The notes under the pieces were generated by a model. It saw only the letters and a program-made list of their open reading frames with translations, ran no database searches and was not told where the DNA came from. The translations under genes were made by a program, and so were the position numbers. A stretch of 64,000 nucleotides of DNA, taken from assembly GCF_011516635.5 (NCBI RefSeq), contig NZ_CP096255.1:4834501-4898500 (forward strand), given 5' to 3'. Source of the stretch: Bradyrhizobium barranii subsp. apii. Lineage in GTDB: Bacteria > Pseudomonadota > Alphaproteobacteria > Rhizobiales > Xanthobacteraceae. The first letter of the stretch is position 1. Each line of letters opens with the position of its first letter. Shown one piece after another: positions 8,441-16,750 of this stretch.

Positions 8441-10846
8441 ATGTTACGTTGTCATGCCCGCCGTGGCGTGAGCGTCGTCGCGGTCCAGGCCGCGCTGCTT
8501 GCGTCGTCGAGCGGAGTCTTTGCCCAAAGCACCAACTCGGAGCTGCCGGCGGTTACCGTTGAGGCGCCGCAGACTGGCCGTGCCAAACCAGTCACCCGGC
8601 CTTCGCGGCCGCGATCCGCTTCGGCCGGCCGCGCAGCGAGGCCCGTTACGCCGAGTGCGAGCGTCGGCGCGTCGGCCCCAAACCGGGCCGTGACGGCCAG
8701 CGCTGCGCGAGCCGGTCTCAATCAGGCGCCAACCGGCCAGACCGAGACGACCATCTATCGCAGCCAGTTCGACAACCGGCCGGCGGTTACCGTGGCCGAC
8801 GTGCTGCGCGAGAGCCCCGGCATATCGGTGAAGCAGGGCAACGGACCCCGCGATATCGGCATCTCGATCCGCGGCTCCAACGCCCGCAATGGCTTCGGCA
8901 TCCGCAATCTCGTGATCTTCGACGACGGTTTTCCGGTGACGCAGCCGGACGGCCTGTCGCGCAGTGACCTGATCGATCCGCGGGCCTACAGTGCGATCGA
9001 TGTGATCCGCGGCCCGTCGTCGGCGCTCTACGGCAACTATGCCACCGGCGGCGCGCTCAATTTCCGCACCCGCCCGGGCGGCTCGATCGATGGCGCCGAA
9101 TATGGCGTCGATGGCGGCAGCTACGGCTATCTCAACAATTATCTCGCGGCCGGCAAAAAGGTCGGGAACTTCGAGGGCTCGCTGTTCGCAAGCGACACGC
9201 GAGGCGACGGCTATATCGGCAATAGCTGGTTCAATACGCAGACCGTCAACTTCCTCGGCACACTCAAGGCGACGCCGGACGATCGTTTCACGGTCAAGAT
9301 CATCAACAACGACCTCAGCGCGCGGCTGCCGATCCGGCAGTCGCTGAACCAGTACTATCAAAATCCCTTCCAGCAGGGCTGCGCGACCGGCGTCGCGGCC
9401 GCGCCCGGATGCGGCACGGTCACACTGTTCAACAACGGCTTCAATGCAACCGCCGGAACCGACAAGGAGACGGCCGTGCAGGCGGGGCTCGGCCGCAATG
9501 ACCGCCGCACCATCGTCGGCGGCCGCTGGGAGCACGATTTCGACAACACCACGACCTGGCGCAACCAGTTCGTATTCGACGACAGGAACATCAATCAGCC
9601 GACCGGCACGACCAGCGCGATCGGAGATTTTCCCTCGTACAATTTCATGAGCGACGTCACCAAGCGGGGCGAGATTCTCGGCCTGGAATCGACCACGTTC
9701 TTCGGTGCCTTCTACAACACCCTGACGGCCTCGAGCGACACGCGGAACGTCATGCCGGGGGGCAATGCCACACTCGGCAGTCTGTCGAGCAATCTTTATA
9801 GCCAGACGACCGATTACGGCGTTCGCGCGCGGGAAGAGCTCAAGCTGACGACATCCTTGACGGCTGTCGCAGGCATCGGCTGGGAAACTACCGTTCTCAA
9901 GGGGATCAACACTGCATATGCGTACGCTGGCCCCACTGGCATTACCACGACGACGCTGACGACTGCGGACAGGCAATTCCAGAACACTGCGCCTGAACTA
10001 GCGTTGCTCTATACGGTGAACAACGAGTGGGTGCTCAGGGGGCGGGTTGCTACGGGGTACGGCACTCCGCAGGTTTCGAACCTGTTTGTCCTGCCGAGTG
10101 GGCTGTCGGGCAACAATACCCAGCTCCAGGCTCAGAAAAATCTGGGCTACGACCTCGGTTTCGACTGGACACCGAACAACACGCTCAAAGTCAGCGCGAC
10201 GGGCTTCTACGAGTTCTTTCGCGACGAACTTGTATCGCAGGCAACACCTGTCAATTCACCTAACACGAGCTACACGTTCAATGCGCCGCGCTCGGAGCAT
10301 CGCGGCATCGAGCTTGCGGCCGACTGGAAGTTCTATCCGGGCTGGCGGTTTATGGCGGCGTACACCTACCTCGACGAGGTCTATACCGAGTATGTCGAGA
10401 ACATCACCAATGGCGCAGTGTTCAGCTTCAACCGGGCCGGCAACAAGATCCCCGGCATTTCGCCCAACGAGCTGACAGCCCGCGTTGGCTACGACGAGTT
10501 TGCGGGGCCACTGGCAGGTCTCGGTGGCTTTGTTGAGGTCCAGTGGAAGGACTCCTTCTACATGGACAATGCAAATCTGTTGAAGGCGCTGGGTTACGAG
10601 CTGGTCAATCTGAACGTCCACTACAAGACCGATCTGGTGTCCGACACTTTCAGATCCCTGAACCTGTTCCTCGAAGTCAGGAATGTTTTCGACCGCACCT
10701 ACGTCGCGTCGGCAAACAACATCGCCAATACGGTGACGGCGGCCGGCCTTCAAAATCCTGCGAGCGTGCTCGCAAACACGACGGGATCGATCTACGCGGG
10801 CTCGCCGCGCCTGTTCGTTGCGGGTATGAAGGTGGCATTCAGATGA
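8441..10846 (+). CDS. TonB-dependent outer membrane receptor of copper operon
   Basis: 801 residues. Signal peptide (VVAVQAALLASSSGVFAQ), then ELPAVTVEAP resembling a TonB box, a low-complexity Ala/Arg/Pro linker (residues about 45-110), a plug domain (VTVADVLRESPGISVKQGNG, RGPSSALYGNYATGGALNF), and a beta-barrel ending in VAGMKVAFR with the terminal aromatic typical of outer membrane proteins. The start at 8441 is preferred: AGGA lies 7 bases upstream and the signal peptide begins there. Its stop overlaps the following ATG (ATGA). Because PCuAC, YcnI and CopC/D follow, copper or a copper chelate is the likely cargo, but the plug and barrel do not show that by themselves. Confidence 0.9.
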   Translation: MLRCHARRGVSVVAVQAALLASSSGVFAQSTNSELPAVTVEAPQTGRAKPVTRPSRPRSASAGRAARPVTPSASVGASAPNRAVTASAARAGLNQAPTGQTETTIYRSQFDNRPAVTVADVLRESPGISVKQGNGPRDIGISIRGSNARNGFGIRNLVIFDDGFPVTQPDGLSRSDLIDPRAYSAIDVIRGPSSALYGNYATGGALNFRTRPGGSIDGAEYGVDGGSYGYLNNYLAAGKKVGNFEGSLFASDTRGDGYIGNSWFNTQTVNFLGTLKATPDDRFTVKIINNDLSARLPIRQSLNQYYQNPFQQGCATGVAAAPGCGTVTLFNNGFNATAGTDKETAVQAGLGRNDRRTIVGGRWEHDFDNTTTWRNQFVFDDRNINQPTGTTSAIGDFPSYNFMSDVTKRGEILGLESTTFFGAFYNTLTASSDTRNVMPGGNATLGSLSSNLYSQTTDYGVRAREELKLTTSLTAVAGIGWETTVLKGINTAYAYAGPTGITTTTLTTADRQFQNTAPELALLYTVNNEWVLRGRVATGYGTPQVSNLFVLPSGLSGNNTQLQAQKNLGYDLGFDWTPNNTLKVSATGFYEFFRDELVSQATPVNSPNTSYTFNAPRSEHRGIELAADWKFYPGWRFMAAYTYLDEVYTEYVENITNGAVFSFNRAGNKIPGISPNELTARVGYDEFAGPLAGLGGFVEVQWKDSFYMDNANLLKALGYELVNLNVHYKTDLVSDTFRSLNLFLEVRNVFDRTYVASANNIANTVTAAGLQNPASVLANTTGSIYAGSPRLFVAGMKVAFR

Positions 10847-11165
10847 TCCGGGCTCTCGAAGGGAATAGGGCCATGGTCCGAAGTGGCTTGCTTGGGATAG
10901 TCACTCTTGCATTCCTGCAAGGTGCGGCGCTCGCGCAGATGCACGGTCAGCATGCCTCGGAAGCGGCGTGCGAGGAGCCGACGCTGCGCTGCGCAACCAA
11001 GGTGACGCCCGCATTCGGACCGGACGGAACGCTGTGGCTGGCCTGGATGGCGGGCGGGCAGGTGTCGGTTGCGAGTTCGCCGGATGCGGGGCGCGGTTTC
11101 TCGGCGCCCACCCAGGTCACGACGAAGCGGCTGAACCTTGATTGGGGACCGGATGCGCGGCCTAA

Positions 11166-12097
11166 GAGCCTGACTCAAAATTGCATTGCTGTTTTTATGG
11201 CTGCGATGCGCCTTGTCATGAGTTGGACGGAGGCGAGGAAGAGCCAGGCAGTTGCGCTTTCGATGGTTCGCTCGAAGTCCTTGGCCAATCTGCGGTTGCG
11301 GCCGAGCCAGGCGAAGGTTCGTTCGACCACCCAGCGCCGCGGAAGCACCTCGAAGCCCTGTGCGGCATCGGAGCGCTTGATGATCTCGACAGTCCACCGG
11401 CCGATCTTTTCCAGCACCGCCTTGAGCTTTTCGCCGGCATAGCCGCCATCGGCGAAGATATGGCGCAGCCAGGGGAAGCGGTAGCGAATGCTGCACAGGA
11501 CATCTGGCGCGCCATCGCGATCCTGGACGTCGGCAGCGTGAACGATCGCGCCGACCAGGAGCCCTTGGGTGTCGGTGACGATGTGGCGCTTTCGACCCTT
11601 GATCTTCTTTCCCGCGTCGTAGCCGCGAGGGCCGCCGCCTTCCGTGGTCTTGACCGATTGGCTGTCGATCACGCCAGCCGTCGGCGAGGCTTCCCGGCCG
11701 ATCGCCTCGCGCGCCAGCATCAGAAGTGCGTGGTTGATCGATTGCCACAATCCGCTGTCGCGCCATTGGTAGAAATAGTACTGCACCGTGGTCATTGGTG
11801 GAAACAGAGTGGGCGGCAGCATGCGCCACGGCAACCCGCCGCGCAGCAGATAGAGCACCGCCTCGACGATGTCGCGATAGCTCCATTTCGGACGCCGTCC
11901 ACGCTTGGCCCGCACAGGAAGCAACTCCTCCAGCACGACCCATTCCGCATCCGTCAAGTCGCTTGGCAAACGCAGCTCCTCTCGGGCAAACTGTGCCCGG
12001 GTGATATCAGTCCACATTCCTCGATCCCTTTGATGCTTCGCAACACCAATGGAATCAGAACTCGCTGATATCACTCAACTTATTTTTCGGTCGGACA
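11166..12097 (-). mobile_element. IS5-family insertion sequence (932 bp) with 4-bp CTAA target duplication
   Basis: The ends are set by continuity of the host gene: CTAA occurs at 11162-11165 and again at 12098-12101, matching the YTAR target preference of one IS5 subgroup. The termini are imperfect inverted repeats: GAGCCTGACTCAAAAT at the left and, in reverse complement, TGTCCGACCGAAAAAT at the right. A single transposase occupies almost the whole element. It lies opposite to the host operon. Confidence 0.85.
11175..12017 (-). CDS. IS5-family DDE transposase
   Basis: 280 residues from the Met at 12017 (MWTDITRAQ, the usual start of these transposases). An N-terminal DUF4096-like helical part (LTDAEWVVLEELLP, RRPKWSYRDIVEAVLYLLRGG, PWRMLP) is followed by the DDE domain: VIDSQSVKTTE (first Asp), HIFADGGYAGEKL (second Asp) and RRWVVERTFAWLGRNRRLAKDFER (the Glu in the Y-(2)-R-(3)-E-(6)-K-like block). 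It appears intact, so the element could still be mobile. A longer reading to 12074 has no support. Confidence 0.92.
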   Translation of the reverse strand: MWTDITRAQFAREELRLPSDLTDAEWVVLEELLPVRAKRGRRPKWSYRDIVEAVLYLLRGGLPWRMLPPTLFPPMTTVQYYFYQWRDSGLWQSINHALLMLAREAIGREASPTAGVIDSQSVKTTEGGGPRGYDAGKKIKGRKRHIVTDTQGLLVGAIVHAADVQDRDGAPDVLCSIRYRFPWLRHIFADGGYAGEKLKAVLEKIGRWTVEIIKRSDAAQGFEVLPRRWVVERTFAWLGRNRRLAKDFERTIESATAWLFLASVQLMTRRIAAIKTAMQF

Positions 12098-13016
12098 CTA
12101 AGATCGTGGTCGACCGCAAGGGCGGCATCGCGCTCGCATTCTCGATCTTCAGGGATGAGGCCTTCAACGGACAGGTGCTCTACACGCGATCCAGCGACGG
12201 CGGGAAGAGCTTTGCGGAGCTGAGGCCCATCACCGCCAACAATGAGAGCCAGCGCTTTGAGGCGCTGGCGCTCGATCAGGACGGAACGGTCTTTGCGGCA
12301 TGGCTGGACAAGCGCAATCGCGTTCCCGCGAAGGAGGCGGGACGGAAGTACGAGGGAGCGGGGCTGTTCTTCGCCTCGTCGCGCGATGGCGGCGCCACCT
12401 ACGCGGAGGCGAAGCTTGCGCGTGACAACACCTGCGAATGCTGCCGGTTGGGGCTGGCATTCGCGGCGCCCGGGCGTCCGGCCGTGATCTTCAGAAATAT
12501 CTTCGAGGGCGGCGTGCGCGATCACGCGGTCATGACCTTCGCCGACGTCTCGACGCCGGGGGAAATCCATCGGGTCAGCAATGACGACTGGCAGATCAAC
12601 GCCTGCCCGCATCACGGACCGAGCCTCACCGTTGCGCCGAACGGGACCTATCACGTCGCCTGGTACACGAACGGCAAGGCGCGCAAGGGACTGTTCTACG
12701 CCCACTCGCGCGACGAAGGCCGCACCTTCTCTGCGCCCATGGCGCTGGGGCAGCCGGGCCGCAATCCGACGCGTCCTTACGTGCTCGCAAGTGCTGTGGG
12801 AACGGTGATGGTCTGGAAGGAGTTCGACGGCGAGAAGACCTCGGTCCAGATGATGATTTCCCGCGACGATGGCGAGAGCTGGTCGCCGCCGAAGACGATA
12901 TCGAGCACGACCGACACATCCGATCATCCCTTGCTCGTTTCCAATGGCCAACAGGTCTATTTGTCATGGATGACGAAAGCGGACGGCTATCGGCTCACAG
13001 CAATCGAGGACCAGCC

Positions 13017-13514
13017 ATGAGACGTCGATTTGCAGGCATTCTGGGTCTGGGTATCCTGGTCGCGTCAACGGCTACGCTGGGAGCAGCGCCGGCCCTGAAA
13101 CCGTTCGAGCGCGGCACCTGGCAAGGCGTCCTCAGGGGGCATGCGGGCCGCCCGACGCTCGTGCATTTCTGGGGCGTGACCTGCGGGCCCTGCAAGGTCG
13201 AGCTGCCGCTGCTCGGGCAGTTTGCGAAGGACCATCCCGGGATCGACGTGGTCACGATCAGCGCCGATCTCGTGCCGAACTTGCCGACGGCAACGCAGTC
13301 GATGCTTGACAAGGCGGGGCTGTCGTCGACCGAGAACTTCATCTTCAACGACGGTTTTGTCGAGCGTTTGAGGTTCGAGATCGACCCCGCCTGGCAGGGC
13401 GACATTCCCCGGACCATGCTCATCTCCCGGGACGGGACAATCACGACGATCGAAGGCTCGGCCGAGATGGCCGATCTCGAAAAATGGTCGGGCCAACAGC
13501 TCGCCACACACTGA
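13017..13514 (+). CDS. TlpA-like thioredoxin-fold protein, exported
   Basis: 165 residues. Signal peptide (FAGILGLGILVASTATLGAAPA), then a thioredoxin fold with HFWGVTCGPCK giving the active-site CxxC at C56/C59, and the cis-Pro-containing strand IPRTMLIS. TlpA/ResA-like proteins keep cysteines of copper chaperones or cytochrome oxidase subunits reduced in the periplasm. The ATG overlaps the stop of the BNR gene (ATGA), so its translation was probably coupled to a gene now disrupted. It precedes the PCuAC chaperone by 28 bases, which fits a role in copper delivery. Confidence 0.88.
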   Translation: MRRRFAGILGLGILVASTATLGAAPALKPFERGTWQGVLRGHAGRPTLVHFWGVTCGPCKVELPLLGQFAKDHPGIDVVTISADLVPNLPTATQSMLDKAGLSSTENFIFNDGFVERLRFEIDPAWQGDIPRTMLISRDGTITTIEGSAEMADLEKWSGQQLATH

Positions 13515-13542
13515 AATTCAATCTGCAAACGGGAATACTGAT

Positions 13543-14064
13543 ATGAAGACCATGTTGAAAGATGTGCTGCTCGCAGCGTTCGCTCTCGCGCTCTGCGCAG
13601 CACCAGCGGCGGCCGAGGACGTCAAGGCCGGCGATCTCGTCATCTCGCAGGCCTGGAGCCGGGCGACGCCGGGCGGCGCCAAGGTCGCCGGCGGCTATCT
13701 CACCATCGAGAACAAGGGGACAACGGCGGACAGGCTGGTCAGCGTTTCCGCCGACATCGCGGGGAAGACCGAGGTCCATGAGATGGCGATGGACAACGGT
13801 GTGATGAAGATGCGTCTGCTCGACAAGGGGCTCGTGATCGATGCCGGCAAGACGGTGAAGCTCGCGCCCGGCGGCAATCATCTGATGCTCCAGGAGCTGA
13901 AGGGGCCGTTCAAGCAGGGTGACAAGGTACCGGTGACGCTGGAGTTCGAGAAGGCCGGCAAGGTCGCCGTCTCCCTCGACGTCCAGGGCGTCGGTGCGCA
14001 GGCGCCCGGCGACGGCGGGCACATGATGAAGAAAATGCCGGATCATTCGGGAATGAAGATGTGA
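13543..14064 (+). CDS. PCuAC-type periplasmic copper chaperone
   Basis: 173 residues. Signal peptide (DVLLAAFALALCAAPAAAE), then the DUF461/PCuAC fold with WSRATPGGAKVAGGYLTIEN. Copper ligands of the family are present: H79 and M90 (EVHEMAMDNGVMKMR) and H113/M115 (GGNHLMLQEL). The C-terminus carries an additional Met/His tail (HMMKKMPDHSGMKM) typical of extra copper-binding sites. Such proteins carry Cu(I) to the CuA or CuB centre of cytochrome oxidase. It sits between the thioredoxin and YtkA-like genes, and its stop overlaps the next ATG by one base. Confidence 0.92.
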   Translation: MKTMLKDVLLAAFALALCAAPAAAEDVKAGDLVISQAWSRATPGGAKVAGGYLTIENKGTTADRLVSVSADIAGKTEVHEMAMDNGVMKMRLLDKGLVIDAGKTVKLAPGGNHLMLQELKGPFKQGDKVPVTLEFEKAGKVAVSLDVQGVGAQAPGDGGHMMKKMPDHSGMKM

Positions 14065-14498
14065 TGAAACAGATCAAGTCTCCGATGACCTCGCCTCGAA
14101 ATTTCGCGGGCCTTGCGCTCGCGATGGCTGCCTTGCTGTCGGTTGCCGCGACACCGCTTGCGGCGGCGACGGACGACGACAGCTTCTTCACCCACCTGCA
14201 CACCGAGAAGGCGATGGCCAATGTCACGATCTCGCCGGGCCGCGCCGGGCCGGTCGAGATCGCCATCCAACTCGAAACCACGGACGAGACGCCGCTCACG
14301 GCCAAAGCCGTGTCGGTGACGCTCGTTGACACGCAGTCCGGCAGGAAGCTCGCGCCGGTCGAGGCCTCGCGCGACGGCGAGGACAGCTGGCACGTGAAGG
14401 TCGCGCAATTGACGCCCGGACGCTGGATGCTGGGTCTCGGAATTTCGATCTCCGAGGCCGATCATGTCAGTGTGGAATCGCCGATCCTGATCAAGTGA
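14064..14498 (+). CDS. YtkA/FixH-like exported protein
   Basis: 144 residues. Signal peptide (FAGLALAMAALLSVAATPLAAA) followed by a beta-sandwich pattern with FFTHLHTEKAMANVTISPGRAGPVEIAIQLET and SWHVKVAQLTPGRWMLGLGISI. It resembles YtkA/FixH-type and CopC-like domains. The same pattern (HSDKAM...VSPG...L...LTAKEV...YWHVRKVELPFAGRWHVRID) recurs as the C-terminal domain of the CopC-CopD protein three genes on, so the two probably have related partners. ATG at 14064 overlaps the preceding stop; GTG at 14061 is an alternative. Confidence 0.7.
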   Translation: MKQIKSPMTSPRNFAGLALAMAALLSVAATPLAAATDDDSFFTHLHTEKAMANVTISPGRAGPVEIAIQLETTDETPLTAKAVSVTLVDTQSGRKLAPVEASRDGEDSWHVKVAQLTPGRWMLGLGISISEADHVSVESPILIK

Positions 14499-14518
14499 CG
14501 ATGTCGAAGGGACCAAAC

Positions 14519-15037
14519 ATGTCGAAGAGATCCTGCCTGTTCCTGATCGCCGCGCTGGCCGCGTCGCCTGCATCGGCGCATATCACGCTCGAGACCAAGC
14601 AGGCCACGGTTGCTTCCTATTACAAGGCCGTCTTCGCCGTGCCGCACGGCTGCGCGGGTTCGCCTACCGTGAAGATCAGGGTGCAGATTCCGGAAGGTGT
14701 GATCGCGGTGAAGCCGATGCCAAAGGCGGGCTGGAGCGTCGATGTCGTCGAAGGCAAGTACGCCAACGAATACGACTATCACGGCAACAAGCTTTCCTCC
14801 GGCGTCAGGGAGGTCGCCTGGTCCGGCGGCAAGCTGCCGGACCACAATTACGACGAGTTCGTCATCAGCAGTTTTCTGACCGACAGCCTGAAGCCGAACA
14901 CGACGCTGTATTTCCCTGTCGTCCAGGAGTGCGAGACCGGCGTCAGCCGCTGGATCGAGATTCCGGTGGACGGGGCAGGGCATTCGCATGAGGGCAAATC
15001 GCCGGCACCGGGCGTGAAGCTCTTGCCAAAGCCCTGA
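14519..15037 (+). CDS. YcnI-family (DUF1775) copper-binding protein
   Basis: 172 residues. The signal peptide ends SPASA, so mature YcnI would start with His (HITLE), the N-terminal histidine that binds Cu(II) in this family. Other family features are VPHGCAGSPT, the VRIQIPEG-like strand, KAGWSVDV and the W in VAWSGGKLPD. The start at 14519 is supported by AAGGGA 7 bases upstream; readings from 14495 and 14501 add unrelated residues. One-base overlap with the next ATG. Works with the neighbouring CopC/CopD in periplasmic copper trafficking. Confidence 0.9.
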   Translation: MSKRSCLFLIAALAASPASAHITLETKQATVASYYKAVFAVPHGCAGSPTVKIRVQIPEGVIAVKPMPKAGWSVDVVEGKYANEYDYHGNKLSSGVREVAWSGGKLPDHNYDEFVISSFLTDSLKPNTTLYFPVVQECETGVSRWIEIPVDGAGHSHEGKSPAPGVKLLPKP

Positions 15038-16599
15038 TGCGCCTGCTCGCCGCGCTCGCGACGCTCCTCTGCGTTGTCGGCTTCACGACCGGCGCGTCCG
15101 CACATGCGGCGCTCGTCGCGGTCGAGCCGGCGAGCGGCAGCATGCTTGCGAGCGCGCCGAAGACGGTGGAGCTGCGCTTCAACGAGGCGGTGACGCCCGG
15201 CGCAATCCAATTGATCGACGGTGCCGGCAGGGCGCGGGACGACGCGCGCGTCAGCGCGTTGGGCGAAACGATCTCGGTCGCGATGCCGCCCGACCTGCCG
15301 CAAGGCACTGCTGTCGTCAGCTATCGCGTGATCTCGCAGGACGGCCACCCCGTCGCGGGATCGGTGATCTTTTCGATCGGCATGCCGACGGGGACGCAAC
15401 CTCCCGCCAATGCGGATCGCGGGTTGAATGTGCTGATCTGGCTGGCGCGGGTCGGTCTTTATCTCGGGCTGTTCGTCGGTGTCGGAGGCGCGTTCTTTGC
15501 GCGCTGGGTTGCGTGGTCAACGACGGGGATGACCGTTCCGCGCGTAGCGCTCGCCATCGGCATTCCGAGCGCCGCAGCGTCCGTTGGCGCGTTGGGCCTC
15601 GATCTCCTCGGGCTGCCGCCGGCGGCTCTCGCGACGGCCGCCCCGTGGAAGGTCGCGTTCGCGACCAGCGCCCGCCCCGCGCTGCTGGTTGCGATTGCCG
15701 CGATGCTGCTCGCGTTGATGGCGCTACGCAGCGCATGGTATGCGCGCGCTCTTGCGATCATCGCGCTGGTCGGCGTCGGTCTGTCGCTTGCCATGACCGG
15801 GCACGCCGCAACGGCGCCGCCGGAGGCGTTGACCCGGCCGGCGATCTTTCTCCACGGCCTCGGCGTCACCATCTGGATCGGTGCTCTCGCGCCGCTGGTC
15901 GCGCTGGTGTCGAAGCCGACGACTGCGACGCTCCCCGTCGTGAACCGCTTTTCCCGCATCGCTGCGCTGGCGGTCGGCGTGCTGGCCTTGACCGGCCTCG
16001 CACTCGCGATCGTTCAGCTCGAAAAGCCGGTCGCGCTGGTCGAGACCCGCTACGGACTCATCCTCTCGATCAAACTTGCATTGGTCACGGGATTGCTGGC
16101 GCTCGCCGCGCTCAATCGGTTCAGGCTGACACCGGCCCTGGCCCGGGACGGGAATGGGACGCCCGCGCTCAAGCGCTCGATCCTGCTGGAAGGTGCGATT
16201 GCACTCGCTATCCTTGCCGTCGTCGCCGGCTGGCGCTTCACGCCGCCGCCGCGAACGATCATTCCCGAGACGCCGCTAGCGATCCACATCCACAGCGACA
16301 AGGCGATGTTCCAGGTGCTGGTGTCTCCTGGGAAACCCGGCGTCGACGATTTCGTGCTCCAGCTCATGACCAGCGAGGCGACACTGCTCACGGCCAAGGA
16401 GGTGACGCTGACCCTGAGCCTGCCGGAGCGCGGCATCGAGCCGATGGAGCGGGGCGCCTCGCTCGGGCCGGACGGCTACTGGCATGTGCGCAAGGTCGAG
16501 CTCCCCTTCGCCGGCCGCTGGCATGTGCGGATCGACGCGCTGGTGACCGATTTCGAGAAGGTCACGCTGGAGGACGAGCTCGATCTGGGGCTGCCTTAA
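15037..16599 (+). CDS. CopC-CopD fusion with C-terminal YtkA-like domain
   Basis: 520 residues in three parts. Residues 1-120: signal peptide and CopC domain; the mature protein starts at HAALV (H23, the copper ligand), with ISQDGHPVAGSVIFSI near its end. Residues about 135-405: CopD domain with about eight membrane spans (LIWLARVGLYLGLFVGVGGAFFARW, LHGLGVTIWIGALAPLVAL, LALVTGLLALAALNRF). Residues about 415-520: a periplasmic beta-domain resembling the YtkA-like protein at 14064. CopC-CopD pairs import copper across the inner membrane; the fusion is common, the third domain less so. It closes the operon; a hairpin and T run follow at 16658-16675. Confidence 0.88.
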   Translation: MRLLAALATLLCVVGFTTGASAHAALVAVEPASGSMLASAPKTVELRFNEAVTPGAIQLIDGAGRARDDARVSALGETISVAMPPDLPQGTAVVSYRVISQDGHPVAGSVIFSIGMPTGTQPPANADRGLNVLIWLARVGLYLGLFVGVGGAFFARWVAWSTTGMTVPRVALAIGIPSAAASVGALGLDLLGLPPAALATAAPWKVAFATSARPALLVAIAAMLLALMALRSAWYARALAIIALVGVGLSLAMTGHAATAPPEALTRPAIFLHGLGVTIWIGALAPLVALVSKPTTATLPVVNRFSRIAALAVGVLALTGLALAIVQLEKPVALVETRYGLILSIKLALVTGLLALAALNRFRLTPALARDGNGTPALKRSILLEGAIALAILAVVAGWRFTPPPRTIIPETPLAIHIHSDKAMFQVLVSPGKPGVDDFVLQLMTSEATLLTAKEVTLTLSLPERGIEPMERGASLGPDGYWHVRKVELPFAGRWHVRIDALVTDFEKVTLEDELDLGLP

Positions 16600-16657
16600 A
16601 GCGCGCCGGTGCGGTTCATGCTGAACCTGAAGGCAACGGAAAAATGACAGGAATTCC

Positions 16658-16675
16658 GCCGCCTTAGCGGCTTTT
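16658..16675 (+). terminator. Likely intrinsic terminator of the copper operon
   Basis: GCCGC-CTTA-GCGGC followed immediately by TTTT, 58 bases after the CopC-CopD stop. The stem is short (5 bp), so the call is moderate. Confidence 0.5.
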
Positions 16676-16750
16676 CCTCATTCCCGGTCTTGTGTTTTCG
16701 CTCCCAATCCGCTTTCACTGCAGGCGATCACTGATTCCCAGAGTATTGCC

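Larger units (their letters stand above)
10843..13020 (+). pseudogene. BNR-repeat/sialidase-like exported protein, interrupted by an IS5-type element
   Basis: The first part (10843-11165, ATGA overlap with the receptor; a second Met at 10873) encodes a signal peptide (LLGIVTLAFLQGAALAQ) and a first propeller strand ending DWGPDARP. The rest (from 12098) encodes IVVDRKGGIALAFSIF and repeated BNR-type motifs (SSDGGKSF, SSRDGGATYAEA, SRDEGRTF, SRDDGESWSPP) of a six-blade sialidase-like propeller, with a CECC motif. Removing 11166-12101 (936 bases, a multiple of three) restores GPDARPKIVVDRKG in one frame. As it stands the gene is broken; the downstream half has no obvious start. Genes of this type recur in copper operons between the receptor and thioredoxin; the role is unknown. 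Confidence 0.85.
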
